DNA of 64,000 nucleotides. Source: Halomonas sp. 1513. Lineage in GTDB: Bacteria > Pseudomonadota > Gammaproteobacteria > Pseudomonadales > Halomonadaceae. This document shows, one piece after another, positions 29,197 to 37,023 of the stretch (within the stretch, counting starts at the first letter, position 1; every line of letters starts with the position of its first letter). Position numbers and translations under genes: made by a program. Under the pieces are notes generated by a model. That model was not told where the DNA came from, ran no database searches, and worked only from the letters and a program-made list of their open reading frames with translations. The DNA is taken from NCBI GenBank assembly GCA_001971685.1, contig CP019326.1, positions 1,798,001 to 1,862,000 on the forward strand, read 5' to 3'.

Positions 29197-31058
29197 ACGA
29201 TCAGGCAACACGTGCCATTCAGGCCTGGCACGCCCAGGCAGAGAGCGCCCAGGCGTGGCTTGCCCGCCACTGCGCCTCGGCGCCGCAGCCGGAAGGCGCG
29301 CGACTCACGGAGGGCGTGGTGCTGTGGCGCCAGGCGGACGACTGGCTACCGGTGGCGCTATGGCCGAGCGGTGGGCAGGGGCAGGCCCTGCTGGGATTGG
29401 CTGATGACGTGCGCCAGGCGGGCCGCGGGTTGATTAGCCAGCTCGATGACACGCACCTGGGCATCGGCTACCCGGTGCGTGATCCGGCGCATGACGTGGA
29501 CGACGAACAGGGCGCAGGGGCGCTGGTCGGTGCCGTGGCGCTTCGCGTTGCACTACCCGTCTCGCTGCTGCATGACGACCAGCGCGCCCAGGCCGCGCTG
29601 ATGCCGCTGATGCAGCGCCTCGAGGAGGGCGTGGCGGTGCTCGAGCGCGACCTGGTCCAGCGCAGCCATCGCGATACCCAACGTCGCCAGCAGGCGCTGT
29701 CCCGGCAGCTCGAACTGTTGGCTGCGGTGCTCGCCGAGAACCGCTTCAAGGCGGCCGGCATGCAGCTGGTGACGCGCCTCGCAACCCAGTTCGGCGCCGA
29801 GCGGGTGACCCTGGGCTGGCGCCGTGGTACGCGCTGTCGGGTGGTGCAGATATCCCATAGCGCCCAGTTCAATCGCAAGATGAACCGCATTCGTGCCACT
29901 GAGCTGGCCATGAATGAGTGCCTCGATCAGCGCGCCAGCGTCGCCGTGCCGCCCCCTGAGGAGGCCGCCGACCACGCCCAGCGGGTCAGCCGTGCGCACC
30001 GCCAACTGCTGGAAATGACTGGCCTGGCCAGCGTGTTGACGCTGCCCTGTCTCAACGACGGCAAGCCGCTTGGTGCGGTCACGCTGGAGCGTGAAGAGGC
30101 GTTTCGCGCCGAGGAGATCGTCGCCCTGGAGAGCCTGATGGCGCTGTGCACCCGGGCACTGGAGGAGAAGCGCTTGAACGACCGGCCGCTGCCGGTCAAG
30201 GCCGCCGTGGCGGTCGGCCAGCAGTGCGCGCGGCTAGTCGGCCCCGGCTATCTCGGTTACAAGCTCACGGCGATCGTGCTGGGCTCGGCGGCGGCCTTCG
30301 CCAGCCTGGCCACCGGGCCGGAGCGGGTCGCCGCCGACGCGACGCTGGAGAGTCTCGAGCAGCAGGTACTGGCGGCGCCGTTCCGCGGCTATATCGATGC
30401 CGCGCTGGTGCGTCCCGGGGATACCGTCGAGATGGGCGGCGTGCTGGCCGAGATGGACACCCGTGAGCTGGTGCTCGAGCAGCTGCAGTGGCAGAGCGAG
30501 CTGGCCAAGCTGGCACGTCAGGAGCAGCAGCAGCGTGCCGCCGGCGAGCGCGCCGCCGTCAATGTGATCGGTGCCCAGCAGGACCAAGCTCAGGCGCGCC
30601 TGGAACTGGTCGAATCACGGCTCGAGCGCGCTTCGCTGCAGGCGCCATTTGCCGGGCGGGTGATCAGTGGCGACCTCACCCAGCGGCTCGGCGGCGTGGT
30701 CGAGCAGGGCGAGGAGCTGTTCCGGCTCTCACCGCTGGACGCCTACCGCATCGAGCTCGAGGTTCCCGAGGGGCGCATCGATGCGCTGCGCGAAGGGCAG
30801 CAGGGCGAGCTGGTGCTGGCGGCGATGACCGGTGAACGCTTTGCCTTCGAGGTGGAACGCCTGACGCCGCAGACCCGCAGCGTCGACGGCAGCAGCCGTT
30901 TCGTGGTCGAAGCCAGCCTGGAGAGCGACGACCGCGAACTGCGGCCCGGCATGCAGGGGGTGGGCAGGATCGAGGTCGGGGAGGCCCGGCTGATCAGCAT
31001 CTGGACGCGGGAGCTGGTCGACTGGCTGCGGCTGACGCTATGGCGCTGGTGGGGATAG
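29187..31058 (+). CDS. GAF-domain / HlyD-type adaptor fusion protein
   Basis: From ATG 29187 (GGAG at 29178-29181) this protein has 623 residues; an upstream in-frame ATG at 29142 lacks a ribosome site. Residues 1-170 are a polar helical cytoplasmic part. Residues of roughly 180-335 look like a GAF domain (LVTRLATQFGAERVTLGW, later LTLPCLNDGKPLGAVTLE). One membrane span follows at about 358-378. The rest is a HlyD-type periplasmic adaptor: a lipoyl-like half (AAPFRGYIDAALVRPGDTVE), a coiled coil, the second half (LQAPFAGRVISGDL) and a beta-barrel. HlyD adaptors link an inner-membrane motor to TolC. The cytoplasmic GAF domain is an unusual addition and could sense a ligand or the substrate. 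It is probably part of the exporter of the giant protein. Confidence 0.8.
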   Translation: MQLDDQATRAIQAWHAQAESAQAWLARHCASAPQPEGARLTEGVVLWRQADDWLPVALWPSGGQGQALLGLADDVRQAGRGLISQLDDTHLGIGYPVRDPAHDVDDEQGAGALVGAVALRVALPVSLLHDDQRAQAALMPLMQRLEEGVAVLERDLVQRSHRDTQRRQQALSRQLELLAAVLAENRFKAAGMQLVTRLATQFGAERVTLGWRRGTRCRVVQISHSAQFNRKMNRIRATELAMNECLDQRASVAVPPPEEAADHAQRVSRAHRQLLEMTGLASVLTLPCLNDGKPLGAVTLEREEAFRAEEIVALESLMALCTRALEEKRLNDRPLPVKAAVAVGQQCARLVGPGYLGYKLTAIVLGSAAAFASLATGPERVAADATLESLEQQVLAAPFRGYIDAALVRPGDTVEMGGVLAEMDTRELVLEQLQWQSELAKLARQEQQQRAAGERAAVNVIGAQQDQAQARLELVESRLERASLQAPFAGRVISGDLTQRLGGVVEQGEELFRLSPLDAYRIELEVPEGRIDALREGQQGELVLAAMTGERFAFEVERLTPQTRSVDGSSRFVVEASLESDDRELRPGMQGVGRIEVGEARLISIWTRELVDWLRLTLWRWWG

Positions 31059-31061
31059 GGC

Positions 31062-33212
31062 ATGGCCGGACCGCTCTTCAGCCAGCAGTGGCATCGGGTC
31101 GCCGACCTGCGCCTGCGGCTGCGTCAGCACACCAGCCTGCACCGCCACGAATACCGCGGCGAACCCTGGTATGTGCTCTACGACAACATCACCGGCCAGG
31201 TGCACCGCTTCACCCCGGAAGCCTACCAGATCATTGGGCGCCTGGACGGGCATCGCACCCTGCGCGACATCTGGGAGCAGGTCAGTCACTCGCTGGGCGA
31301 TGCCATGCCCACCCAGCACGAGCTGGTGCAACTGATCGGCCGCCTGCACGGTGCCAACGTGCTGGCCGGCGACGGCGAGGTGGATATCGACGAGCTGGCA
31401 CGCCGGCAGACCCGGCAGCGTCGCAACAAGTGGCTGCAGATGGTGCGCTCGCCGCTGGGTATTCGCATTCCGCTGTTCGACCCGGAGCGCTTGGTGGCGG
31501 CCACCTACCCGCTGGTCAGACCCTTGATCAGCCCGCTCGGCGGGGTGCTGTGGCTGATCACGGTCGCCGCTGCCCTGTTGCTTGCCGCGATGCACTGGTC
31601 GGCGCTGACCGACAACCTGGCCGACCGTGTGCTGAGTGCCGGCAACCTGCTGCTGCTGGCGCTGATCTATCCGCTGATCAAGGCGATCCACGAGTTGGGC
31701 CACGCCTGGACCACCAAGGATGCCGGCGGCGAAGTGCACGAGATCGGCATCATGCTGCTGGTGTTCTTCCCGGTGCCCTATGTCGATGCCAGCGCGGCGG
31801 CGGCCTGCCCCGACAAGTCGCGGCGTATGCTGGTGGGGGCCGCGGGCATCCTGGTGGAGGTGTTCCTGGCGGCGCTGGCGATGTTCGTATGGGCCATGGC
31901 CGAGCCCGGCATGCTGCGCGCCCTGGCCTTCAACGTGATGCTGATCGCCGGGGTCTCGACGCTGCTGTTCAACGGCAATCCGCTGCTGCGTTTCGATGCC
32001 TACTACGTGCTGGCCGACTACCTCGAGATTCCCAACCTGTTCAACCGCGCCAACCAGCAGGTCACCTACCTGGTCAAGCGCTACCTGCTTGGTCGCCGCG
32101 AGGTCACCAGCCAGGCCGAGTCGCGGCGCGAGAGCGCCTGGCTGGTGAGCTATGCGCTGGCCTCGTTCGCCTATCGTCTGGTGATCATGGTGTTCATCGC
32201 GGTGTTCGTCGCCACGCGCTATCTGTTCGTGGGGATCCTGCTGGCCATCTGGTCGATCTCCATGACCCTGCTGCTGCCTCTACTCAAGATGTTCAAGACC
32301 ATGATTGCCGATGACGCCCTGGAAGGATCGCGTGGCAAGGCCTGGGGATGGCTGCTGACCGCGCTGACGACGCTGGCGGTGCTGCTGTTTGCGGTGCCGG
32401 TGCCCTACGCCACCAACGTTCACGGGGTGGTGGATACTGCCACCCCCAATCAGCTCCGCCTGGGTGCCAGCGGTGAACTCAGCGTGCGACACGTCGACAA
32501 CGGCGACGAAGTTCAGCGCGGCGAGCGGCTGATGGAGCTGGCTGCGCCTGAATTACGCACCGAGGTGGCCCTGCTCGAGGCACAGCGACGCGAGACCCTC
32601 GAGCAGCTCACCGCCAGCGTCGGCGATGCTGGCGAGCTGGCGATCCTGCGCGAGACCCTGGCGCTGGTCGAGCGGCAGCTGGATGATGCCGAGCAGCGGG
32701 TCGATGCCACCCGGGTGGTCAGTCCTCGGGATGGCCTGCTGCTGATGCCCGAGGGTGAACCGCCGCTGGGCACCTACCTCGAGCGCGGTGCCGAGGTCGG
32801 CGCAGTGGTGCGCCCCGAGGACCTGCGCATCCGGGCACTGCTGCCGACGCACCGCGCCGAGACCGTGCGTCGCGATGCCGAGTCGGTGGCGCTGCGGCTA
32901 CCGGGCAGCGACGAGGTGCTGGCCTCGCGGCTGCAGTGGGTATCCCCGAGCTCCTCCTATGACGTGCCCAGCGAGGTACTCACCCATGACGGCGGCGGCC
33001 AGGTCGCCCTCGACCCCCAGGCCGAACAGCCGCTCACCGCCTTTCGGCGTCACTACCTGGCCGACTTCAGCGCCGCGACTCTGGTCGAGCATGTGGCGAT
33101 GCCGTCGCTGGGCAGCCGCGTCCACGTACGCATCGAACATCCCGCCGAGCCGCTGGGGTACCGCCTGTGGCGAGGCCTGCGGCGTGCCTTCCTGAGGCTG
33201 TTCGATGTCTGA
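31062..33212 (+). CDS. PqqD-like / M50 site-2 protease / HlyD-like fusion protein
   Basis: This 716-residue membrane protein starts three bases after the previous gene. Residues of about 30-105 resemble the PqqD fold: VLYDNITGQVHRFTPEAYQI, then LDGHRTLRDIWE and a winged-helix-like end. PqqD-like domains bind leader peptides in peptide-modification systems. Next come several membrane spans with the M50 metalloprotease zinc motif HELGH at residues 210-214 (catalytic E211) and the third-ligand region N-G-N-P-L-L-R-F-D with D312. After about residue 440 a periplasmic HlyD-like adaptor follows with a coiled coil. The whole resembles peptide zinc metalloproteases of the YydH kind. It may recognise and trim the basic LEPR-XLL N-terminus during export; this is a hypothesis. 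The protease centre appears intact. Confidence 0.82.
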   Translation: MAGPLFSQQWHRVADLRLRLRQHTSLHRHEYRGEPWYVLYDNITGQVHRFTPEAYQIIGRLDGHRTLRDIWEQVSHSLGDAMPTQHELVQLIGRLHGANVLAGDGEVDIDELARRQTRQRRNKWLQMVRSPLGIRIPLFDPERLVAATYPLVRPLISPLGGVLWLITVAAALLLAAMHWSALTDNLADRVLSAGNLLLLALIYPLIKAIHELGHAWTTKDAGGEVHEIGIMLLVFFPVPYVDASAAAACPDKSRRMLVGAAGILVEVFLAALAMFVWAMAEPGMLRALAFNVMLIAGVSTLLFNGNPLLRFDAYYVLADYLEIPNLFNRANQQVTYLVKRYLLGRREVTSQAESRRESAWLVSYALASFAYRLVIMVFIAVFVATRYLFVGILLAIWSISMTLLLPLLKMFKTMIADDALEGSRGKAWGWLLTALTTLAVLLFAVPVPYATNVHGVVDTATPNQLRLGASGELSVRHVDNGDEVQRGERLMELAAPELRTEVALLEAQRRETLEQLTASVGDAGELAILRETLALVERQLDDAEQRVDATRVVSPRDGLLLMPEGEPPLGTYLERGAEVGAVVRPEDLRIRALLPTHRAETVRRDAESVALRLPGSDEVLASRLQWVSPSSSYDVPSEVLTHDGGGQVALDPQAEQPLTAFRRHYLADFSAATLVEHVAMPSLGSRVHVRIEHPAEPLGYRLWRGLRRAFLRLFDV

Positions 33213-33224
33213 GGAGCTGGTCCC

Positions 33225-35183
33225 ATGGCGCTGGTGAAGCTGCCCGGTGACGTCATCGCGCGCCCCGAACGGCATATTCAGCCGCCGGGCGCGCTGGAGC
33301 CGGCCTGGCAGCGGGTCAGCGCGCGACTGGCGCTGCCCGGCTGGCTGAGGCTGCTGGCGCGCCGCGCCGTGCTGCCGCTGATTCACCGCTATGCTCGGCG
33401 CCTGCGCGACCTCGACGAGACGGCGCTCGACGCCTATCGCGATGACCTGCGTCGCCGCCTGCTGGCCGCCGGGCTCTCGCCGCGGCGCACCCTCGAGGCC
33501 TTTGCCGTGGTGCGCGAAGTGGCCTGGCGCGAGCTAGGCATGGCGCATCATGATGTCCAGCTGCTTGGCGGACTGACTCTGCTGGCTGGCCAGGTGGCAG
33601 AGATGCACACCGGCGAGGGCAAGACCCTTACCGCGACCCTGCCGGCGGCGACCGCGGCGCTGGCCGGCATCCCGGTGCACGTGGTCACCGTCAACGACTA
33701 CCTGGCCGCCCGTGACGCCGAGTCGATGCGCCCGGTGTATGCCGCGCTGGGCTTGAGCGTCGGCGTGATCGTCCATGACATGCGCCCCGACCAGCGGCGC
33801 GATGCCTATGCCGCCGACGTGGTCTACTGCACCAACAAGGAGCTGTTGTTCGATTACCTGCGCGACACCCAGCAGCTGGGGCGCGACCGCCACCCGCTGA
33901 TGGCCCATGCCGCCAGGCTCGAAGGGCGCCTCGACCACCGTCGCCTGCTGCTGCGCGGCCTGCATTACGCCATCGTCGACGAGGCCGACAGCGTGATGCT
34001 CGACGAGGCGGGCACGCCGCTGATCCTGTCCGGTCCGGCGCCCCAGGATGCCCTCGACGTCGCGCTGCTCGATGAGCTCCTGGCGCTGGCCGGGGACTTC
34101 GAGGATGGGCGCGACTTCGTCCGCGAGCAGGGCGGTATTCACCTTACCGAAGACGGCCGTCGGCGCCTCGAGCAGCAGGCCGAGGCGCTTCTCGCCGGGC
34201 GCGGTGCCAGCAGCGGCTGGCTGGGGCAGTCACGCCGTGAATGGCTGCTGCAGCAGGCACTGGTGGCCCGCTACCATTTCCAGCGTGACCACCACTATCT
34301 GGTGCGCGAGGGCAAGGTGCAGATCATCGATGAGCATACCGGGCGGGTGATGGCCGACCGCAGCTGGGAGAAGGGGCTGCAGCAGATGATCGAGCGCCTC
34401 GAGGGCTGCGAGCCGAGTGACCCCAACGCCACCCTGGCGCGGCTTACCTACCAGCGCTTCTTTCGCCGCTACCAGCACCTCGCCGGGATGACCGGCACCG
34501 CCCACGAAGTCCGCCATGAGCTGTGGCGAACCTATCGCCTCAGGGTGGTGCCGATTCCCCCGCACCGGCCCAGCCGGCGGCGCTGGTTGGGGCACACCTG
34601 CGTCGACAGCGTAAGCGAGAAATGGCAGCGCGTCGCGGCTCACGCCCGGCGGCGTGCCGAGGCTGGACAGCCGGTGCTGATTGCCACCGTGACCCTCGGC
34701 GAGTCGGAGGCGCTGAGCAGCGAACTGCACCAGCAGGGGCTCGGGCATACCGTGCTCAACGCCCGCCAGGATGCCGAGGAGGCGGCGGTGGTGGCCAGCG
34801 CCGGCGTGTCCGGCGCGATCACCGTGGCGACCAGCATGGCGGGGCGCGGGACGGACATTGCCTTGGACGCCGCGGCCAAGGCGGCCGGCGGCCTGCACGT
34901 GATCATTGCCGGCCACCACGATGCCGCGCGGGTCGACCGCCAGATCGCCGGGCGTTGCGCTCGCCAAGGGGACCCGGGTAGCGTCGAGTTCATCGTGTGT
35001 GCTGAGGAGGCTCTGCTCGACGAGCTGGACGAGCGCTGGCAGCCGCGCTCGGGGCGGCTGGTGAGACGGCTACGACGTGCCCAGGCGCGCCGCGAAGCGC
35101 GCCACGCCAGGTCGCGGGCGCGCTTGACGCGCAATGACTGGCGCGAAGACGATCTGCTGGGATTCAGCGGAAAAGGCGAATGA
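33225..35183 (+). CDS. Shortened SecA-like ATPase
   Basis: This 652-residue protein has the SecA motor motifs: GEGKT at 130-134 (Walker A, K133), HVVTVNDYLAARDA, CTNKELLFDYLRD, DEAD at 252-255 (Walker B), IIDEHTGRVM, LAGMTGTA, ATSMAGRGTDIAL and GRCARQGDPG with the arginine-finger region. Housekeeping SecA has about 830-900 residues. Here the segment between SGP and IDEHTGR (preprotein-crosslinking region) is shorter. The protein ends about 70 residues after the motor with an Arg-rich helix, so most of the helical scaffold, the wing domain and the zinc-binding tail are missing. GAGGAG at 33211-33216 supports the start. It is the only ATPase in the operon. It could push the giant protein through the adaptor-protease complex or assist SecYEG; both are inference. 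Confidence 0.88.
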   Translation: MALVKLPGDVIARPERHIQPPGALEPAWQRVSARLALPGWLRLLARRAVLPLIHRYARRLRDLDETALDAYRDDLRRRLLAAGLSPRRTLEAFAVVREVAWRELGMAHHDVQLLGGLTLLAGQVAEMHTGEGKTLTATLPAATAALAGIPVHVVTVNDYLAARDAESMRPVYAALGLSVGVIVHDMRPDQRRDAYAADVVYCTNKELLFDYLRDTQQLGRDRHPLMAHAARLEGRLDHRRLLLRGLHYAIVDEADSVMLDEAGTPLILSGPAPQDALDVALLDELLALAGDFEDGRDFVREQGGIHLTEDGRRRLEQQAEALLAGRGASSGWLGQSRREWLLQQALVARYHFQRDHHYLVREGKVQIIDEHTGRVMADRSWEKGLQQMIERLEGCEPSDPNATLARLTYQRFFRRYQHLAGMTGTAHEVRHELWRTYRLRVVPIPPHRPSRRRWLGHTCVDSVSEKWQRVAAHARRRAEAGQPVLIATVTLGESEALSSELHQQGLGHTVLNARQDAEEAAVVASAGVSGAITVATSMAGRGTDIALDAAAKAAGGLHVIIAGHHDAARVDRQIAGRCARQGDPGSVEFIVCAEEALLDELDERWQPRSGRLVRRLRRAQARREARHARSRARLTRNDWREDDLLGFSGKGE

Positions 35184-35200
35184 TGCGAGGAGCCGACCAG

Positions 35201-35938
35201 GTGAAAGCAACGCACAGCTATCTCAAATACTCGATCTTGTCATTGGCGGCGCTCGCCGCCGCGCCGGTGGCGCATGCCGAATCTCTGGGGGTGGAGGACG
35301 TCAGCTGCCTGGTAGAGCCCGGGCGCCTGGCCATCCTCTCCAGTCAGCTACCCGGCGTGATCGACGAGATTCAGGTCGCCCCCGGCGACAGCGTCAGCCG
35401 AGGCGATACGCTGTTCACCCTCAAGCGCGAGGTGGAACAGGCCAGCCGCAGCCTGGAAGTGGCGCGCGCCGAATATGCCGGGCGGCGCCTGCAGCGCAAC
35501 CAGCGCATGATCGAGCAGGGCATGCTCAGCGACAGCGAGGCCGACGAACTCAACACCGACCTGCGCGTGGCTCGCCTGCAGGGCGAGCTGGCGGCGGCTC
35601 AGCTCGATCAGCGCACCAGCCAGGCCCCCTTCGATGGCGTCATCACCCAGCAGCACGCGGAGCAGGGGGAGTATATCGACGCCACCCCGGTGCTCGAGCT
35701 GGCACAGCTCGACCCGCTGAAGATCGAGGCAGTGCTGCCGCTGGTGGCCTACGGCTCGGTGGCGGTGGGGGACGTCTACGAGGTGGCGCTGGCAAGCCCA
35801 GTGGAGCGGCGGGTCAGCGCAGAAGTCTCGCGGGTCGACAGTATCATCGATGCGTCCAGCGGAACCTTTGTGATCGAGCTACGCCTCGACAACCCGGACG
35901 GCGAGATTCCTGCCGGCATCAACTGCCAGCTGTCGTAA
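35201..35938 (+). CDS. Secreted HlyD-type periplasmic adaptor protein
   Basis: I place the start at GTG 35201, which follows AGGAG (35188-35192). This gives a 245-residue protein beginning with a clean signal peptide (ILSLAALAAAPVAHA). ATG 35180 overlaps the SecA-like gene's stop but would add seven polar residues in front. The mature part has both lipoyl-like half-motifs (VIDEIQVAPGDSVSRGDTLF and SQAPFDGVITQQHAEQGEYI), a short coiled coil and a beta-barrel. It has no membrane anchor, so it should be a soluble periplasmic adaptor, shorter than usual RND or HlyD adaptors. As the third adaptor-like protein of the operon it probably bridges the inner-membrane fusion proteins to TolC. Confidence 0.8.
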   Translation: MKATHSYLKYSILSLAALAAAPVAHAESLGVEDVSCLVEPGRLAILSSQLPGVIDEIQVAPGDSVSRGDTLFTLKREVEQASRSLEVARAEYAGRRLQRNQRMIEQGMLSDSEADELNTDLRVARLQGELAAAQLDQRTSQAPFDGVITQQHAEQGEYIDATPVLELAQLDPLKIEAVLPLVAYGSVAVGDVYEVALASPVERRVSAEVSRVDSIIDASSGTFVIELRLDNPDGEIPAGINCQLS

Positions 35939-36089
35939 CCTTCTATTCAGTACTCAAGACGCCCGGGCAATGCTGATGCTTGGGGCGATGGTCCGAGCAA
36001 CGGATTTCTGGGTCTAGGCGCTTGCGTGCCCGGCCTAACGCTCGATCTGGCCCAGCGTTGCGTATGTTGACCAACGCACAGAACGTCTG

Positions 36090-36118
36090 TTGCTTACCGT
36101 CTAGGCTCAGCCTACAAG
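36090..36118 (+). promoter_or_regulatory. Candidate sigma-70 promoter with internal palindrome
   Basis: TTGCTT (36090-36095) and TACAAG (36113-36118) are separated by 17 bases. The spacer contains the 13-base palindrome TAGGCT-C-AGCCTA (36102-36114). The site lies about 85 bases upstream of the PRC-barrel gene, so this gene may have its own regulated promoter. Nothing else was recognised in the 264-base gap 35939-36202. Confidence 0.35.
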
Positions 36119-36202
36119 TGGCCAGGCAATGCACCTCCCTCTATGGGAGTTTTTGCCAGGAAGAGGTCAGGCCAAGGTAAGTCATTGACGAAGGAGTTGA
36201 AA

Positions 36203-36943
36203 ATGAAAAGGACAGCACTTTCTATTGCCATCGGTGCCCTGAGCATCGGGCTTTCCCAAGGCGTTCTGGCTCAGGATGACGACGCCAATCAGGACTCACA
36301 GGACCAGGCAGCCGAGGTTCGCGTCGAGGGCGAGCCGGCCGATGTCGAGGTCGAGCAGGCGCCGGCCGACATTCAAGTCGAGCAGCAGGCGCCGGATGTG
36401 ACCGTCGAGCAGCAGGCCCCGGACGTCACCATCGAACAGGCCGATCCCGACGTAAGCGTCGAACAGGCGGATCCCAACGTCACCGTCGAGGAGACCGGCG
36501 AAGCCAACGTCGAGGTTGAGCGCGCCGAAGAGGCTGAGGCCGAAATGCGTGATCCTAATGACGAGGATCAAGCGCAGCAAGATTCCGACCAGGCTTCTCA
36601 GGATCAGGACGCTGAAAGCAGCGAGCTGATGAACAGAAGGGTCAGCGAGCTGGAAAGCTATACCGTCTATAGCCGGGAAGACGACGAAGAGATTGGTGAC
36701 GTCAAGCGCGTGGTTCGCGACACCCAGAGTAACGATATCTACGTCGTGATTTCTAGGGGTGGTTTCCTGGGTTTCGGCGCCGATGAGATGGGTTACAGAT
36801 TGGATGACTTAGCGCTGCGCGGCGATGAAGAACTTGAGGTTCGCTCGGCTGACGACGGTGTATCCGGCGACTATGGTAGCGACCAGTACGAGGATCTCGA
36901 CGGCGACAGCACTGTCCTCGAGTCCAGGCAGCGCAATGACTGA
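36203..36943 (+). CDS. Exported PRC-barrel domain protein with acidic repeats
   Basis: ATG 36203 follows AAGGAG (36191-36196) and opens a signal peptide (TALSIAIGALSIGLSQGVLA), giving a protein of 246 residues. An acidic region of about 100 residues contains six to seven near-repeats of the form PDVTVEQQA. A Gln/Asp-rich linker follows. The C-terminal part (about 137-225) is a PRC-barrel: a VYSREDDEEIGDVKRVVRD strand-turn, then YVVISRGGFLGFGADEMGY and LRGDEELEV. PRC-barrels in exported proteins are often stress-linked, but no function is established for this one. It has its own candidate promoter and a strong terminator, so it may not belong to the export operon. Confidence 0.8.
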   Translation: MKRTALSIAIGALSIGLSQGVLAQDDDANQDSQDQAAEVRVEGEPADVEVEQAPADIQVEQQAPDVTVEQQAPDVTIEQADPDVSVEQADPNVTVEETGEANVEVERAEEAEAEMRDPNDEDQAQQDSDQASQDQDAESSELMNRRVSELESYTVYSREDDEEIGDVKRVVRDTQSNDIYVVISRGGFLGFGADEMGYRLDDLALRGDEELEVRSADDGVSGDYGSDQYEDLDGDSTVLESRQRND

Positions 36944-36997
36944 ACATGGCATTTAACGGTTCGATCCATCGCTAGATTTAGCGGTCCGGTGATGATT

Positions 36998-37023
36998 AAC
37001 GCGGCTACGGCCGCGTTTTTTTT
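36998..37023 (+). terminator. Rho-independent terminator after the PRC-barrel gene
   Basis: ACGCGGC (36999-37005), a TACG loop and GCCGCGT (37010-37016) form a 7-bp stem followed by eight T residues. The T-run abuts the stop codon of the convergent LacI-type gene. Confidence 0.85.

Noticed and set aside
35943..36134. Leftward ORF of 63 codons between the last HlyD-type gene and the PRC-barrel gene, Cys/His/Arg-rich
   Set aside because: It looked briefly like a transposase remnant, but no family motif could be confirmed and no ribosome site or inverted repeats were seen.
36203..36600. Possible CRISPR-like or satellite repeats
   Set aside because: The repetition is at protein level (PDVTVEQQA units) in a coding frame with a signal peptide; the DNA repeats are imperfect and lack spacers.
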